64,000 nt of DNA from Oscillospiraceae bacterium. GTDB taxonomy: Bacteria; Bacillota; Clostridia; UMGS1840; HGM11507. Location of the stretch: contig SVKB01000004.1 of NCBI GenBank assembly GCA_015068665.1, positions 62,001 through 126,000 on the forward strand, given 5' to 3'. Below, in pieces: positions 25,606-35,093 of this stretch; position 1 is the first letter of the stretch; each line of letters opens with the position of its first letter. The notes below the pieces were generated by a model. It did not search any database. It was given only the letters and a program-made list of their open reading frames with translations, and was not told the origin of the DNA. A program made the translations under genes and the position numbers.

Positions 25606-26737
25606 TAAAAGAAAAACTAAAAAAAATAATAAAAAGTATATTGGAATTATCATTATAGTATTGATTGTGGCTATAGGTTATCTTATGGTAAATAATCAGT
25701 TTGTCAAAGGGCTTTACTATAAAGTAAATGAACCTATACATGCTGATAATCCTACTGTAAGTCTTAATAGCGACGGCAATTTTGGTATACTTAATTTCAA
25801 AAATCAGGTTTTTGTTGCAAACGGGAATAATATAATCGCCTACGACATTAACGGAAAACCTGTAAATCCTGAAATCTATTCAGAGCTGTCAGCTAAAGTT
25901 TCAGGATTTACGGATCTTAATTTTAAATCCTGTGATGATTATGTAATAGCTTATGATAAAAATGGTGTGGATCTTGTTATGTTTGGTAAAGGCAAGGAAA
26001 TGCTGCAGCTTGATGTAAAATCTAAAATAATATTTGCAAAACCGTTTAATTCAGGTGATTTTCTCGTTATCGCAGAGCATTCCGTTGCCAAAAATCAGGT
26101 TATACTTTACGGTAATGACGGTAAGGAGAAATATATATGGCATTCCGGTGTAAACAATATTTTAGATGCTGCTTATTCCTCTAAGGAAGAAAAAATGGCG
26201 ATTATATCAGCCGATTTATCAACCGGAAACTTTAATTCGAAAATTCAGTTTTTTGATATACATAAAAGCAGTCCTTACAGCGAAATGACCTTTGAAAATA
26301 TTTTGTTCACCAATGTTAATTACTATAATAAAAACAACCTGGTTGTATTGAGTGATTGCGGTTTATATTACTTTACAAACGAAGGTAATCTTGTTAATTC
26401 CTATAGCTTTGACGGTAAAATGTTATCCTGCTATAAGCAGATGCCAAACGGTGTTATGGCGTTATCTTTCGGCAGTAAAAGCGGAAATGGTACAGTTGTT
26501 GAGATTGTTGGTAATAATGGCCGTGTAATTGGACATTATGAAAATGAGAATGATATTATAAGTATTGATTATGACAACAGTAATATTCTATTATGTGAAT
26601 TGAAAAGAGCGGTCCTCATAACCAAAAGCGGTCATACAGTAAGAATTATAGAATTTAATAAAGATATGCAAAAAGCATTCTTTTTGAAAAACCGGTTTGT
26701 ATTAATCGGAAATTCCGAAATAAGATTTGTTAAATAA
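25595..26737 (+). CDS. Membrane-anchored DUF5711-like protein with predicted beta-propeller
   Basis: This 380-residue protein has a basic N-terminus, one membrane segment (about 17-35, YIGIIIIVLIVAIGYLMV) and a long extracytoplasmic part made of repeated short beta strands with aromatic/Gly turns, resembling a propeller. It looks like the DUF5711 family found in clostridia; no catalytic motif is visible. The ATG at 25595 follows GAGG; a TTG at 25589 is the alternative. It overlaps truA and is followed closely by cvpA, suggesting a shared envelope role, which is inference. Confidence 0.65.
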   Translation: MKTDKRKTKKNNKKYIGIIIIVLIVAIGYLMVNNQFVKGLYYKVNEPIHADNPTVSLNSDGNFGILNFKNQVFVANGNNIIAYDINGKPVNPEIYSELSAKVSGFTDLNFKSCDDYVIAYDKNGVDLVMFGKGKEMLQLDVKSKIIFAKPFNSGDFLVIAEHSVAKNQVILYGNDGKEKYIWHSGVNNILDAAYSSKEEKMAIISADLSTGNFNSKIQFFDIHKSSPYSEMTFENILFTNVNYYNKNNLVVLSDCGLYYFTNEGNLVNSYSFDGKMLSCYKQMPNGVMALSFGSKSGNGTVVEIVGNNGRVIGHYENENDIISIDYDNSNILLCELKRAVLITKSGHTVRIIEFNKDMQKAFFLKNRFVLIGNSEIRFVK

Positions 26738-26754
26738 TAAAGGAGGTTTAATAT

Positions 26755-27429
26755 ATGAGTATATCAATAGTCGGTCTGCTGATTTCAGCTATTGTCATCA
26801 TATTTTTTATGAGAGGCTGGAAAACAGGATTGATAAAATCAATTTTTGATTTGTTTTCCTTTTTAATAGTATGGGGATTAACCTGGATTTTATATCCGTC
26901 AGTTTCTGCATTGCTTGCAAAAACCTCCTTATATGACAATATAAACAGCTGGATACTGAACAGTCTGAATAACAGTGATTTTATAAGCTTGACTATACCG
27001 AAAATTCTTAAGGATATGCCGGAATTTATGCAAAATGCCATTGTGTCAACCTCTGAGTCAGCATTACAGACTTCCGTTGTATCTATTGCAGATGCTCTTA
27101 CAATTCTTACAATTAATGTTATAAGTATAATCGGATTATTTATTGTTTTAAGTATACTTGCATTTTTTATAAAAAAACTTGGTATGGCAATAAACAAGAT
27201 AATTATTATCGGAGCTATAAATAAAATTCTTGGCGGTATATTCGGTTTTATTCAGGGGGTTCTGATAAGTTATCTGATTATAATGCTTATATCTTATTTT
27301 CCTACAACCGGATTATATAGTTATGTTGCCCGTGATATGAGCAATTCGTATATATGTAAAGTTATGTATAATGATAATGTGTCTTTATTTGGAATGAAAC
27401 CTACATATCCTGTAATAAGAGGTGAATGA
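26755..27429 (+). CDS. CvpA family membrane protein
   Basis: The 224-residue protein has four membrane segments and the family pattern FMRGWKTGLIKSIFDLFSF near the N-terminus and a Gly-rich third to fourth segment (ILGGIFGFIQGVLISYLI). CvpA homologues are linked to colicin V production in E. coli and to envelope processes, with no defined reaction. AGGAGG lies eight bases before the ATG. Its end overlaps the corA-like gene region. Confidence 0.8.
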   Translation: MSISIVGLLISAIVIIFFMRGWKTGLIKSIFDLFSFLIVWGLTWILYPSVSALLAKTSLYDNINSWILNSLNNSDFISLTIPKILKDMPEFMQNAIVSTSESALQTSVVSIADALTILTINVISIIGLFIVLSILAFFIKKLGMAINKIIIIGAINKILGGIFGFIQGVLISYLIIMLISYFPTTGLYSYVARDMSNSYICKVMYNDNVSLFGMKPTYPVIRGE

Positions 27430-27430
27430 A

Positions 27431-28354
27431 TTGTATAACTTTTATAAAACAATTAATGCCAAAATTGAAAAAATCAACGAGTTTCAGCCGGGCGCCTGGA
27501 TAAATGTCGTATCGCCGTCAAAAGAAGAGCTGGAATTAATCAGTACAACTTATAATATAGACTATGGTTTTCTTAATGCTGCACTTGATATTGAAGAAAC
27601 ATCACGTGTAGAAACAGAGGATAATCAGACCTTGATTATTATTGACGTGCCGGTTACGGAAAATTATGACGGAAAAGCTGTTTATGAAACTATACCGTTA
27701 GCCATAATTACAACAGGTGATTGCATCGTTACCGTGTGCACGAGAGAGACTTCGTCAATAAATAATTTTATTACGGGAAATGTGAGGAACGTTCATACAA
27801 ATCTGAAAACAAGATTTGTAATGCAGATCCTATATAAGGTGTCAACAAGATTTTTATTCTATCTTAAGCAGATTGACAGAATATCTCATAATATTGAGAG
27901 AGAATTGCATAAATCTTTAAAGAATAAAGAGCTAATTCAACTACTTGATCTTGAAAAGAGTCTTGTGTTTTTTTCAACCTCTTTAAAGGCCAATGAATCC
28001 ACGATTAAGAGACTACAGAGAGGTTCTGTTATTAAGCTTTATGAAGAAGACGAAGAGCTCATTGAAGATGTTCTTATTGAAACCAAGCAGGCAATAGAAA
28101 TGTCAAATATATACAGCAGTATTTTAAGTGGCACTATGGATGCATTTGCATCAGTTATATCCAATAATCTTAATATTGTTATGAAGGTTATGACCTCAAT
28201 TACAATTCTTATGTCTGTACCAACCATGATTGCATCCTTTTACGGAATGAATGTTTCAGGAATTCCTGTTGCACATTTCTGGGTTCCCGTTGGTATTTCT
28301 GTTCTGGTTACTACGGTAACAGCAATTCTTCTTAATAAAAAAGGAATGCTTTAA
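27431..28354 (+). CDS. corA: CorA-family divalent cation (magnesium) channel
   Basis: CorA forms a pentameric magnesium channel. The 307-residue protein has a large cytoplasmic N-terminal domain, a long helix with acidic residues (EEDEELIEDVLIE), and two C-terminal membrane segments separated by the pore signature YGMNVSG near residue 277. The likely start is TTG 27431, preceded by AGAGGTG at 27418-27424; a GTG at 27422 lies within that ribosome site and is the alternative. Specificity for magnesium over other metals is by family. Confidence 0.88.
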   Translation: MYNFYKTINAKIEKINEFQPGAWINVVSPSKEELELISTTYNIDYGFLNAALDIEETSRVETEDNQTLIIIDVPVTENYDGKAVYETIPLAIITTGDCIVTVCTRETSSINNFITGNVRNVHTNLKTRFVMQILYKVSTRFLFYLKQIDRISHNIERELHKSLKNKELIQLLDLEKSLVFFSTSLKANESTIKRLQRGSVIKLYEEDEELIEDVLIETKQAIEMSNIYSSILSGTMDAFASVISNNLNIVMKVMTSITILMSVPTMIASFYGMNVSGIPVAHFWVPVGISVLVTTVTAILLNKKGML

Positions 28355-28369
28355 AAGAGAGGTATAAAT

Positions 28370-29635
28370 ATGAAAACAAAAAATGAGCTTTTGGAACTAA
28401 AACTCATTGATCTTAAAGAGTATGCTAAAAGCATTGGTTTAACAAATGTTTCAAAGTTAAAGAAAGATGCACTCATTGAAGAAATTTTGAAAGCAGAGAG
28501 TGAAAAAACTAAAAGCAACAATGAGACATCTTCTTCGGTTGAAGGTATTCTTGAGGTTCTTGAGGATGGATACGGTTTTTTACGAGGATTAAACTATCTT
28601 TCCGATACAGACGATATTTTTGTTTCTCCTACATTTATAAGGAAATTCAATTTAAAAACCGGCGACTGGATATCCGGAAAAAGCCGAATGCAAAGAGATG
28701 GAGAAAAATTTGCAGCATTAATATATATAGATAAGATAAACGGTGACTTACCTGTTGTTGCAATAAAAAGACAGGATTTTCATTCTTTGACACCGATTTT
28801 TCCAAACGAGAGATTAAAGCTGGAAGTGGATAAAAACTGCCATGCAATGAGACTTATTGATTTGATTGCCCCGATAGGGAAGGGACAAAGAGGTGTTATT
28901 GTTGCGCCCCCGAAGGCAGGGAAAACCACTTTGCTTAAGGAGATTGCAAACAGTATCACTAAAAATAATCCTGAAGTAACTTTAATCGTATTACTTATTG
29001 ATGAAAGGCCTGAGGAAGTAACGGACATCAAGCGAAGCATAAATGCAGAGGTTATATATTCAACCTTTGATGAATTGCCGCAGAATCACACCAGTGTTGC
29101 TGAAATGGTGCTTGAAAGAGCGATGCGTCTTGTAGAACATAATAAGGATGTTGTAATACTGCTGGACAGCCTGACCAGATTGGCAAGGGCATATAATCTT
29201 ACCATTACACCTTCTGCAAGGACTTTATCAGGTGGTCTTGATCCAGCTGCTCTTCATAAGCCTAAAAAGTTTTTTGGTGCAGCAAGAAACATTGAAAATG
29301 GTGGTTCGCTGACAATACTTGCAACCGCTTTAATAGAAACCGGAAGCAGAATGGATGATGTTATTTTTGAAGAATTCAAGGGAACCGGTAATATGGAGGT
29401 TCATTTGAACAGGCGTCTTTCTGAAAAACGTATTTTCCCTGCAATTGACATAAATAAATCGGGAACCAGAAAAGACGATTTGTTACTTAATACAAATGAA
29501 ATAAAAGCAATGAATATATTAAGACGGGCATTGTCCAATCAGAATTATCAGGAAACAACCGAACAATTTATCAATTCGGTTATTTCGACCCGTACTAACG
29601 AAGAATTGGTGGCCGATATACTGAGCAAGGAGTAG
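28370..29635 (+). CDS. rho: Transcription termination factor Rho
   Basis: This hexameric RNA helicase ends transcription at untranslated RNA. The 421 residues comprise the Rho N-terminal domain ([15 protein letters not shown]), an RNA-binding cold-shock-like domain ([15 protein letters not shown]), Walker [13 protein letters not shown], Walker [17 protein letters not shown] and the Q/R-loop region ([20 protein letters not shown]). AGAGAGG precedes the ATG by about ten bases. Its position inside a long multi-gene operon, without a leader of its own, is notable because rho is often autoregulated. Confidence 0.97.
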   Translation: MKTKNELLELKLIDLKEYAKSIGLTNVSKLKKDALIEEILKAESEKTKSNNETSSSVEGILEVLEDGYGFLRGLNYLSDTDDIFVSPTFIRKFNLKTGDWISGKSRMQRDGEKFAALIYIDKINGDLPVVAIKRQDFHSLTPIFPNERLKLEVDKNCHAMRLIDLIAPIGKGQRGVIVAPPKAGKTTLLKEIANSITKNNPEVTLIVLLIDERPEEVTDIKRSINAEVIYSTFDELPQNHTSVAEMVLERAMRLVEHNKDVVILLDSLTRLARAYNLTITPSARTLSGGLDPAALHKPKKFFGAARNIENGGSLTILATALIETGSRMDDVIFEEFKGTGNMEVHLNRRLSEKRIFPAIDINKSGTRKDDLLLNTNEIKAMNILRRALSNQNYQETTEQFINSVISTRTNEELVADILSKE

Positions 29636-29639
29636 AAAC

Positions 29640-31382
29640 GTGGCATTTGATGGTATAGTATTAAAAGCTTTAGTTGATGAATTTAATACCAAGCTGAAAG
29701 ACTTAAGAATTGATAAAATTTATCAACCCGAACGAGATGAAATAGTTTTGGGGTTACGTGGATATAAAGAAAACTATAAGTTGTTTATCAGTGCAGATTC
29801 GAATTATCCACGTATAAATATTACTGATAATAACTACCTGAATCCTGACAAACCACCATTATTTTGTATGCTCCTTCGAAAACATTTGTCTTCCGGTAAG
29901 GTTACTTCCTTTACACAAATGGGATCAGATAGAATTCTTGATATTGCAATCAGTGCATATAATGAGCTCGGCGATGCTGTAGAAAAGCACCTGATAATTG
30001 AAATTATGGGACGACACAGTAACATTATTCTTGTTGATGAAAAAAATGTTGTTATTGACTCTGTAAAGCGAATTGACTTTACAGTTTCATCCAGAAGGCA
30101 GCTGCTTCCGGGACTGGTATATGAAAGCGCTCCGTTGCAGGATAAAATGGATGTTAATGCTCCTGATACAGAGCTTATAAGAAACAGACTGTATGGCAAT
30201 GAAGATATTGATGCGGATAAATTTATGATGAATTTGTTTTCCGGTGTATCACCTTTATTGTCAAGAGAGATATCTTATAAAGCTTTAAAGTCAACAAAGT
30301 GTATTCTCAGTAAAAATGATTTAATAAATAAAGCAATATTATTCAAAGAAATTGAGAAGCAGCTTTTAATAATCAATGAAAATGAATTTGATTCAAATAT
30401 TTTGTATTCTTCTTCAAACGAACCTGTATTCTTTTCTGTTATAAAGCTTGAGCAATACGGTGATTTATATAAACGCGTTGATTTTGAAAGTCCCAGTAAA
30501 ATGGTTGATGCCTTTTATAATGAATTGCATTTTTCGCGTAAGATGAAGCTTAGAAGTCAGAATCTTACCAAACATATTAATAATCTTATTGATAAGCTTA
30601 AAAAGAAAATAAGTATACACAGTGATACTCTTCTTAATAAAGAAAAATATGAGGAAAATAAGCTTAAGGGAGAGTTACTTTCTGCCAATATATACTTGTT
30701 AAAAGGTGGAGAGAAAAGTATTAAAGTTCTTAACTATTATACAGGCGAAGAGCTGATAATTGAGCTTGATAATAAACTTTCTCCCGCTAAAAATATTGAC
30801 CGTTATTATAAATTGTATAAAAAAGGTCAGAAAGCAAGGGAATACGCTGCAGAACAAATTGAGCATGCAGAAAAAGAATTGGTATATCTTGAATCCGAGC
30901 TTCTCTTCCTGGAAAAGGCTGAATCACAAAAGGATATTGATGATATCAAGGAAGAGCTTACAAAAGAAGGGTATCTTAAGGAAAATATAAAGAATAAACC
31001 TAAACGCGCAAAAAATGATAAGCCTGACATTCTTACAGTAACAACAAAGGATGGTTTTGAAATTTTTGTGGGAAAAAACAGCAGGCAGAATGAATACATT
31101 ACATTTAAATTGTCAAAAGGGAATGATTTATGGTTTCATGTGAAGGATTTCCCGGGATCACATGTAGTTCTGAAAAGCAAAAACACCGATTTTTCAGAAT
31201 CTGCAATTCTTCTTGCCGCTGAGCTGGCTGCCGGTTATTCGAAAAATTCAGCTGATAAAGTTACTGTTGATTATACTAAAATCAAATATGTAAAAAAGAT
31301 TCCCGGCGGAAAACCCGGAATGGTAATTTACACAAATTACAGCACGATAACCGTTGAACCAAAAGGGGAGGATCTGATATGA
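29640..31382 (+). CDS. rqcH: RqcH, ribosome quality-control factor (NFACT family)
   Basis: RqcH binds stalled 50S-peptidyl-tRNA complexes and adds C-terminal alanine tails that mark nascent chains for ClpXP. The 580 residues begin MAFDGIVLKALVDEFN, the diagnostic NFACT-N start, followed by helix-hairpin-helix and long coiled-coil regions (about 290-430) and the NFACT-R domain (DGFEIFVGKNSRQNEYITFK, then WFHVKDFPGSHVV). Older annotations call it fibronectin-binding protein. The start is a GTG at 29640 with AAGGAG at 29627-29632. clpP and clpX, which degrade its products, occur at 54.4-56.2 kb. Confidence 0.95.
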   Translation: MAFDGIVLKALVDEFNTKLKDLRIDKIYQPERDEIVLGLRGYKENYKLFISADSNYPRINITDNNYLNPDKPPLFCMLLRKHLSSGKVTSFTQMGSDRILDIAISAYNELGDAVEKHLIIEIMGRHSNIILVDEKNVVIDSVKRIDFTVSSRRQLLPGLVYESAPLQDKMDVNAPDTELIRNRLYGNEDIDADKFMMNLFSGVSPLLSREISYKALKSTKCILSKNDLINKAILFKEIEKQLLIINENEFDSNILYSSSNEPVFFSVIKLEQYGDLYKRVDFESPSKMVDAFYNELHFSRKMKLRSQNLTKHINNLIDKLKKKISIHSDTLLNKEKYEENKLKGELLSANIYLLKGGEKSIKVLNYYTGEELIIELDNKLSPAKNIDRYYKLYKKGQKAREYAAEQIEHAEKELVYLESELLFLEKAESQKDIDDIKEELTKEGYLKENIKNKPKRAKNDKPDILTVTTKDGFEIFVGKNSRQNEYITFKLSKGNDLWFHVKDFPGSHVVLKSKNTDFSESAILLAAELAAGYSKNSADKVTVDYTKIKYVKKIPGGKPGMVIYTNYSTITVEPKGEDLI

Positions 31383-32815
31383 TTAAAAATTTGTCATTAC
31401 TTGCGGATTTTTATGAATTCACCATGTCTCAGGGCTATTTTGAAAACAGTATGAAGGATACTGAAGTGGTATTCGATATGTTTTTCAGAAAGGTGCCTGA
31501 CGGAGGCGGATATGCCATTGTTGCAGGTCTTGAACAGTTTATAAAATATGTAAAGGAACTGCATTTTGAAAAAAGTGACATAGAATATTTACGCAGTAAA
31601 AAAATATTCAGTGATGAATTCCTTCAATATCTTGCTGACTTTAAATTTACATGTGATATATGGGCAGTAAAAGAGGGGACTCCCGTGTTCCCCAACGAAC
31701 CCTTGGTTATCGTCAAAGGACCGGTTATACAGGCACAGCTTATTGAAACCATGCTTTTATTATCAATCAACCATCAATCGCTGATTGCTACCAAGGCATC
31801 AAGAATTGTTCGTGCCGCAGACGGTAAGGCTGTTATGGAGTTTGGTGCAAGACGTGCACAGGGAAAAGACGGTGCTGTTTACGGTGCAAGAGCTGCTTAT
31901 ATCGCAGGATGTGCAGGAAGCTCATGTACTATTACGGATGATATGTTCGGTATTCCTGCACTTGGAACCATGGCTCATAGCTGGGTTCAGATGTTTGATA
32001 ATGAATATGATGCATTTCGGGCGTATGCAGAGGCTTTTCCATCAGATTGTACTTTGCTTATTGATACTTATAACGTTTTAAAATCAGGCTTGCCAAATGC
32101 GATAAGGGTATTTAATGACGTTGTCCTGAAAAAGGGCTTCAGACCAAAAGGTGTCAGGATTGATAGCGGGGATATCACATATTTGAGTAAAAAGGTAAGA
32201 GATGAGCTGGATGCAAACGGTTTTGAGGACGTTAAAATTATTGTTTCAAACTCCCTCGATGAAAATATCATCAAAGATACTTTGGCACAGGGGGCAATGA
32301 TTGATATTTTCGGCGTTGGTGAAAGGCTTATCACATCTAAATCCGAGCCTGTTTTTGGCGGAGTTTATAAGCTTGTGTCCGTTTATAAAGATGGTATGGA
32401 AATTCCCAAAATTAAAATCAGTGAAAATGTAGGAAAAATAACAAATCCGTCATTTAAGAATTTATACCGTCTTTTTGATAATAAAACCGGGAAAGCAATC
32501 GCTGATGTAATAACTTTGCATGATGAGTTGATTGACGAAAAAGAGCCGTATGTTTTATTTGATCCGGAGTATACATGGAAGAAAAAAATAATAAGTGATT
32601 TTACTGCAATACCCCTACTTATACAGGTTATGAAAAAAGGTGAGCTTGTATATGAATTACCTGAGCTTTCAAAGGTACGCGCAAATTGCGAATGTGAGCT
32701 CGGAAAAATATGGGATGAGGTTAAACGTTTTGAAAATCCGCATAAGTATTATGTTGATTTATCGGAAAAACTATGGAAGGTTAAACAAAAATTATTAGAA
32801 GATAATTCTAAATAA
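31379..32815 (+). CDS. pncB: Nicotinate phosphoribosyltransferase
   Basis: This enzyme makes nicotinate mononucleotide from nicotinate and PRPP in NAD salvage. The 478 residues start with LLADFYEFTMSQGYF, contain the EFGARRAQGKDGA active-site region and the PRPP-side motifs GVRIDSGDITYLSKKVR and IDIFGVGERLITS. GGGGAGG precedes the ATG, which overlaps the rqcH stop by four bases. No other NAD gene is close. Confidence 0.95.
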   Translation: MIKNLSLLADFYEFTMSQGYFENSMKDTEVVFDMFFRKVPDGGGYAIVAGLEQFIKYVKELHFEKSDIEYLRSKKIFSDEFLQYLADFKFTCDIWAVKEGTPVFPNEPLVIVKGPVIQAQLIETMLLLSINHQSLIATKASRIVRAADGKAVMEFGARRAQGKDGAVYGARAAYIAGCAGSSCTITDDMFGIPALGTMAHSWVQMFDNEYDAFRAYAEAFPSDCTLLIDTYNVLKSGLPNAIRVFNDVVLKKGFRPKGVRIDSGDITYLSKKVRDELDANGFEDVKIIVSNSLDENIIKDTLAQGAMIDIFGVGERLITSKSEPVFGGVYKLVSVYKDGMEIPKIKISENVGKITNPSFKNLYRLFDNKTGKAIADVITLHDELIDEKEPYVLFDPEYTWKKKIISDFTAIPLLIQVMKKGELVYELPELSKVRANCECELGKIWDEVKRFENPHKYYVDLSEKLWKVKQKLLEDNSK

Positions 32816-32829
32816 AAGGAGTGTATGGA

Positions 32830-33321
32830 ATGGAACTTAAAAAGAAAATACTTAGTATATTGGAAAAGGATGCAAAGCTTAGTTCTGACGAAATTGCCGT
32901 CATGCTTAATCTTGAGAAAAGCAAGGTAGCGGAAGCTATAGAAGAAATGGAAAATGAAAAAATTATATTCGGCACAAAAACTCTTATAAACTGGGATAAG
33001 GTGGAGGATGGTAAGGTTACTGCTTATATTGAGCTTAATGTAACACCTGAACAGGGCTTAGGGTTTGAAAAGGTTGCTGAGGATATAATAAGAGAGTTTC
33101 CTCAGGTGTCATCTGTTTCTCTTATGTCAGGCGGTTTTGACATTCTTGTGGAGCTGGAGGGCTACAGTATGAAGGATGTTGCCCTGTTTGTTGCAGAAAA
33201 AATTGCACCAATGCCAAACGTGATATCAACAAAAACGCATTTCGTTTTAAGAAGATATAAGCATGGCGGAGTTGTACTTAACAAAGAAGAGATTGACGAA
33301 AGAAGGGTGATTTCATTTTGA
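32830..33321 (+). CDS. Lrp/AsnC family transcriptional regulator
   Basis: This is a small feast/famine-type regulator of 163 residues. The N-terminal winged helix (KILSILEKDAKLSSDEIAVMLNL) is followed by an Lrp-type ligand-binding domain (VTAYIELNVTPEQG... to ISTKTHFVLRRYKHGG). The best start is ATG 32830 with AAGGAG at 32815-32821; a GTG at 32821 overlaps that site. It ends one base into the aminotransferase start, so the two are translationally coupled. Regulation of that aminotransferase or its own operon by an amino acid is plausible, unproven. Confidence 0.88.
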   Translation: MELKKKILSILEKDAKLSSDEIAVMLNLEKSKVAEAIEEMENEKIIFGTKTLINWDKVEDGKVTAYIELNVTPEQGLGFEKVAEDIIREFPQVSSVSLMSGGFDILVELEGYSMKDVALFVAEKIAPMPNVISTKTHFVLRRYKHGGVVLNKEEIDERRVISF

Positions 33322-34511
33322 TGAATAAAAAAACACCTGCTGATTTTCTTTCGCCCGTAGTAAAAAGCATACCGCCATCCGGTATACGAAAATTCTTTGA
33401 TATTGTCAGTGAAATGGAGGATGCTATATCTCTTGGTGTTGGAGAACCGGATTTTGTAACTCCCTGGCATATCAGACGTGCGGGTATAGAGTCTTTAAAA
33501 AACGGACATACCTACTATACATCAAATTGGGGACTTAAAGAATTAAGGCAGGAAATTTCAGACTGGTATGACCGAAAATACAAAATAAAATACAATCCTT
33601 TAAATCAGGTTTTTGTAACAGTCGGTGGAAGCGAGGCCGTTGATGTAACAATACGAGCTCTGATTGAACCCGGGGATGAGGTTCTTATACCTGAACCTTG
33701 CTTTGTGTGTTATAAGCCTTGTGTCGATCTTTCCGGCGGAACTTCTGTTCCCATTGTTACTACAGCTGAACACAATTTCAAGCTTACTGCAAAAGCATTG
33801 GAGGAAAAAATAACAGATAAAACAAAGCTGCTGATTTTATCTTATCCAAATAATCCAACAGGGGCAATAATGACCAAAGAAGATTTATCTGAAATAGTAA
33901 ATGTTCTTAAGGACAAGGATATTATGGTCTTATCGGATGAAATTTATTCGGAACTTACATACGATAATGAGCATGCTTCTATTGCTCAGTTTCCTGAAAT
34001 GAAGGATAAAACCATTGTCATTAACGGTTTTTCGAAATCCTTTGCTATGACAGGGTGGAGGCTTGGATTTGCTTTGGGGCATGAGGATATAATATCTGCT
34101 ATGATAAAAATTCATCAGTATGCTATTATGTCTGCTCCGACAACCTCTCAATATGCTGCAATCGAAGCTTTGAAGCATGGCGATGAGGACATTGAACAAA
34201 TGAGAGAAGAATATAATATCAGAAGACGTGTTCTTGTGGATGGCCTTAATAAATTGGGGCTTGAGTGTTTTGAACCGTTAGGGGCTTTTTACGTGTTTCC
34301 TTCAATTAAATCAACCAATATGACATCAAATGAATTTTGCGAAGAGTTGTTAAGAAGGGAAAAGCTTGCTGTTGTTCCGGGAAGTGCATTCGGAGATTCA
34401 GGTGAAGGATATGTTAGAATTTCTTATGCGTACTCTTTGGAAAAAATAAAAAAAGCTCTTAAGAAAATTGAACATTTTCTGCAAACTTTAAACGAAAATC
34501 CGGAGGGGTAA
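33321..34511 (+). CDS. Class I/II PLP-dependent aminotransferase
   Basis: This fold-type I aminotransferase has 396 residues, with ISLGVGEPDF near the N-terminus, the YPNNPTGA block at 175-182, the DEIYSELTY segment and the PLP lysine K239 in NGFSKSFAMTGWRLG. Closest subgroup by pattern is the aspartate/aromatic/PatA-like group, but the amino donor cannot be assigned. ATG 33321 is preferred over the TTG directly before it. It sits directly after an Lrp-type regulator, a recurring pairing in Firmicutes. Confidence 0.88.
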   Translation: MNKKTPADFLSPVVKSIPPSGIRKFFDIVSEMEDAISLGVGEPDFVTPWHIRRAGIESLKNGHTYYTSNWGLKELRQEISDWYDRKYKIKYNPLNQVFVTVGGSEAVDVTIRALIEPGDEVLIPEPCFVCYKPCVDLSGGTSVPIVTTAEHNFKLTAKALEEKITDKTKLLILSYPNNPTGAIMTKEDLSEIVNVLKDKDIMVLSDEIYSELTYDNEHASIAQFPEMKDKTIVINGFSKSFAMTGWRLGFALGHEDIISAMIKIHQYAIMSAPTTSQYAAIEALKHGDEDIEQMREEYNIRRRVLVDGLNKLGLECFEPLGAFYVFPSIKSTNMTSNEFCEELLRREKLAVVPGSAFGDSGEGYVRISYAYSLEKIKKALKKIEHFLQTLNENPEG

Positions 34512-34512
34512 A

Positions 34513-35001
34513 ATGGCACTTAATATTGTATTGGTTGAACCGGAAATTCCTCAGAACACCGGTAATATTGCAAGAACCTGCGCAGCAATTGGCGCAACTT
34601 TACACCTTGTAAAACCTTTGGGTTTTTCTATAGATGAAAAGCAGGTAAGACGTGCAGGGCTTGATTACTGGCATCTTCTGGATCTTAAGGTTTATGAAAA
34701 CCTGGAGGAATTTCTGCTTGTTAATAAAGATAAAAAAATGTATTTTGCAACTACAAAAGCAGATAAAACATACTGTGATGTTTCTTATGAAAATGATTGT
34801 TTTATTTTATTCGGAAAAGAAACAAAGGGGCTACCTGAAGAATTGCTGTATGAGCGTATGGATACCGCTGTAAGAATTCCTATGATATCAGACGCAAGAA
34901 GTCTCAATTTATCGAATTCTGTTGCAATAATCGCATATGAGGCAATGAGACAAAATAACTTTTCAGATTTGCAAAATACCGGTAAATTAACTAAGTTTTA
35001 A
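34513..35001 (+). CDS. trmL: tRNA (cytidine/uridine-34-2'-O)-methyltransferase TrmL
   Basis: TrmL is a SPOUT (knotted) methyltransferase that modifies the wobble base of some leucine tRNAs. The 162 residues include the starting block NIVLVEPEIPQNTGNIARTC, the DYWHLLDL segment, and the SAM-binding knot FGKETKGLPEEL with C-terminal RIPM...SLNLSNSVAI. GGAGGGG precedes the ATG. It is the last gene of the co-directional run that starts at 21.4 kb; I see no strong terminator after it. Confidence 0.93.
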   Translation: MALNIVLVEPEIPQNTGNIARTCAAIGATLHLVKPLGFSIDEKQVRRAGLDYWHLLDLKVYENLEEFLLVNKDKKMYFATTKADKTYCDVSYENDCFILFGKETKGLPEELLYERMDTAVRIPMISDARSLNLSNSVAIIAYEAMRQNNFSDLQNTGKLTKF

Positions 35002-35028
35002 AAAATGTTAAAAAAATAACATAAATTG

Positions 35029-35057
35029 TTGAATTTTTTGGAATTATATAGTAAAAT
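35029..35057 (+). promoter_or_regulatory. Sigma-A-type promoter for pgk-tpiA-gpmI
   Basis: TTGAAT at 35029-35034, a 17-base spacer and TAAAAT at 35052-35057 are found 37 bases before the pgk start. Confidence 0.65.
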
Positions 35058-35093
35058 AATATAAGTATGTAAAATAAATTATGAGGTGATATT

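Noticed and set aside
26748-27197. A 149-codon minus-strand open frame inside cvpA
   Set aside because: It is the antisense shadow of a hydrophobic membrane gene and has no supporting motif or ribosome site.
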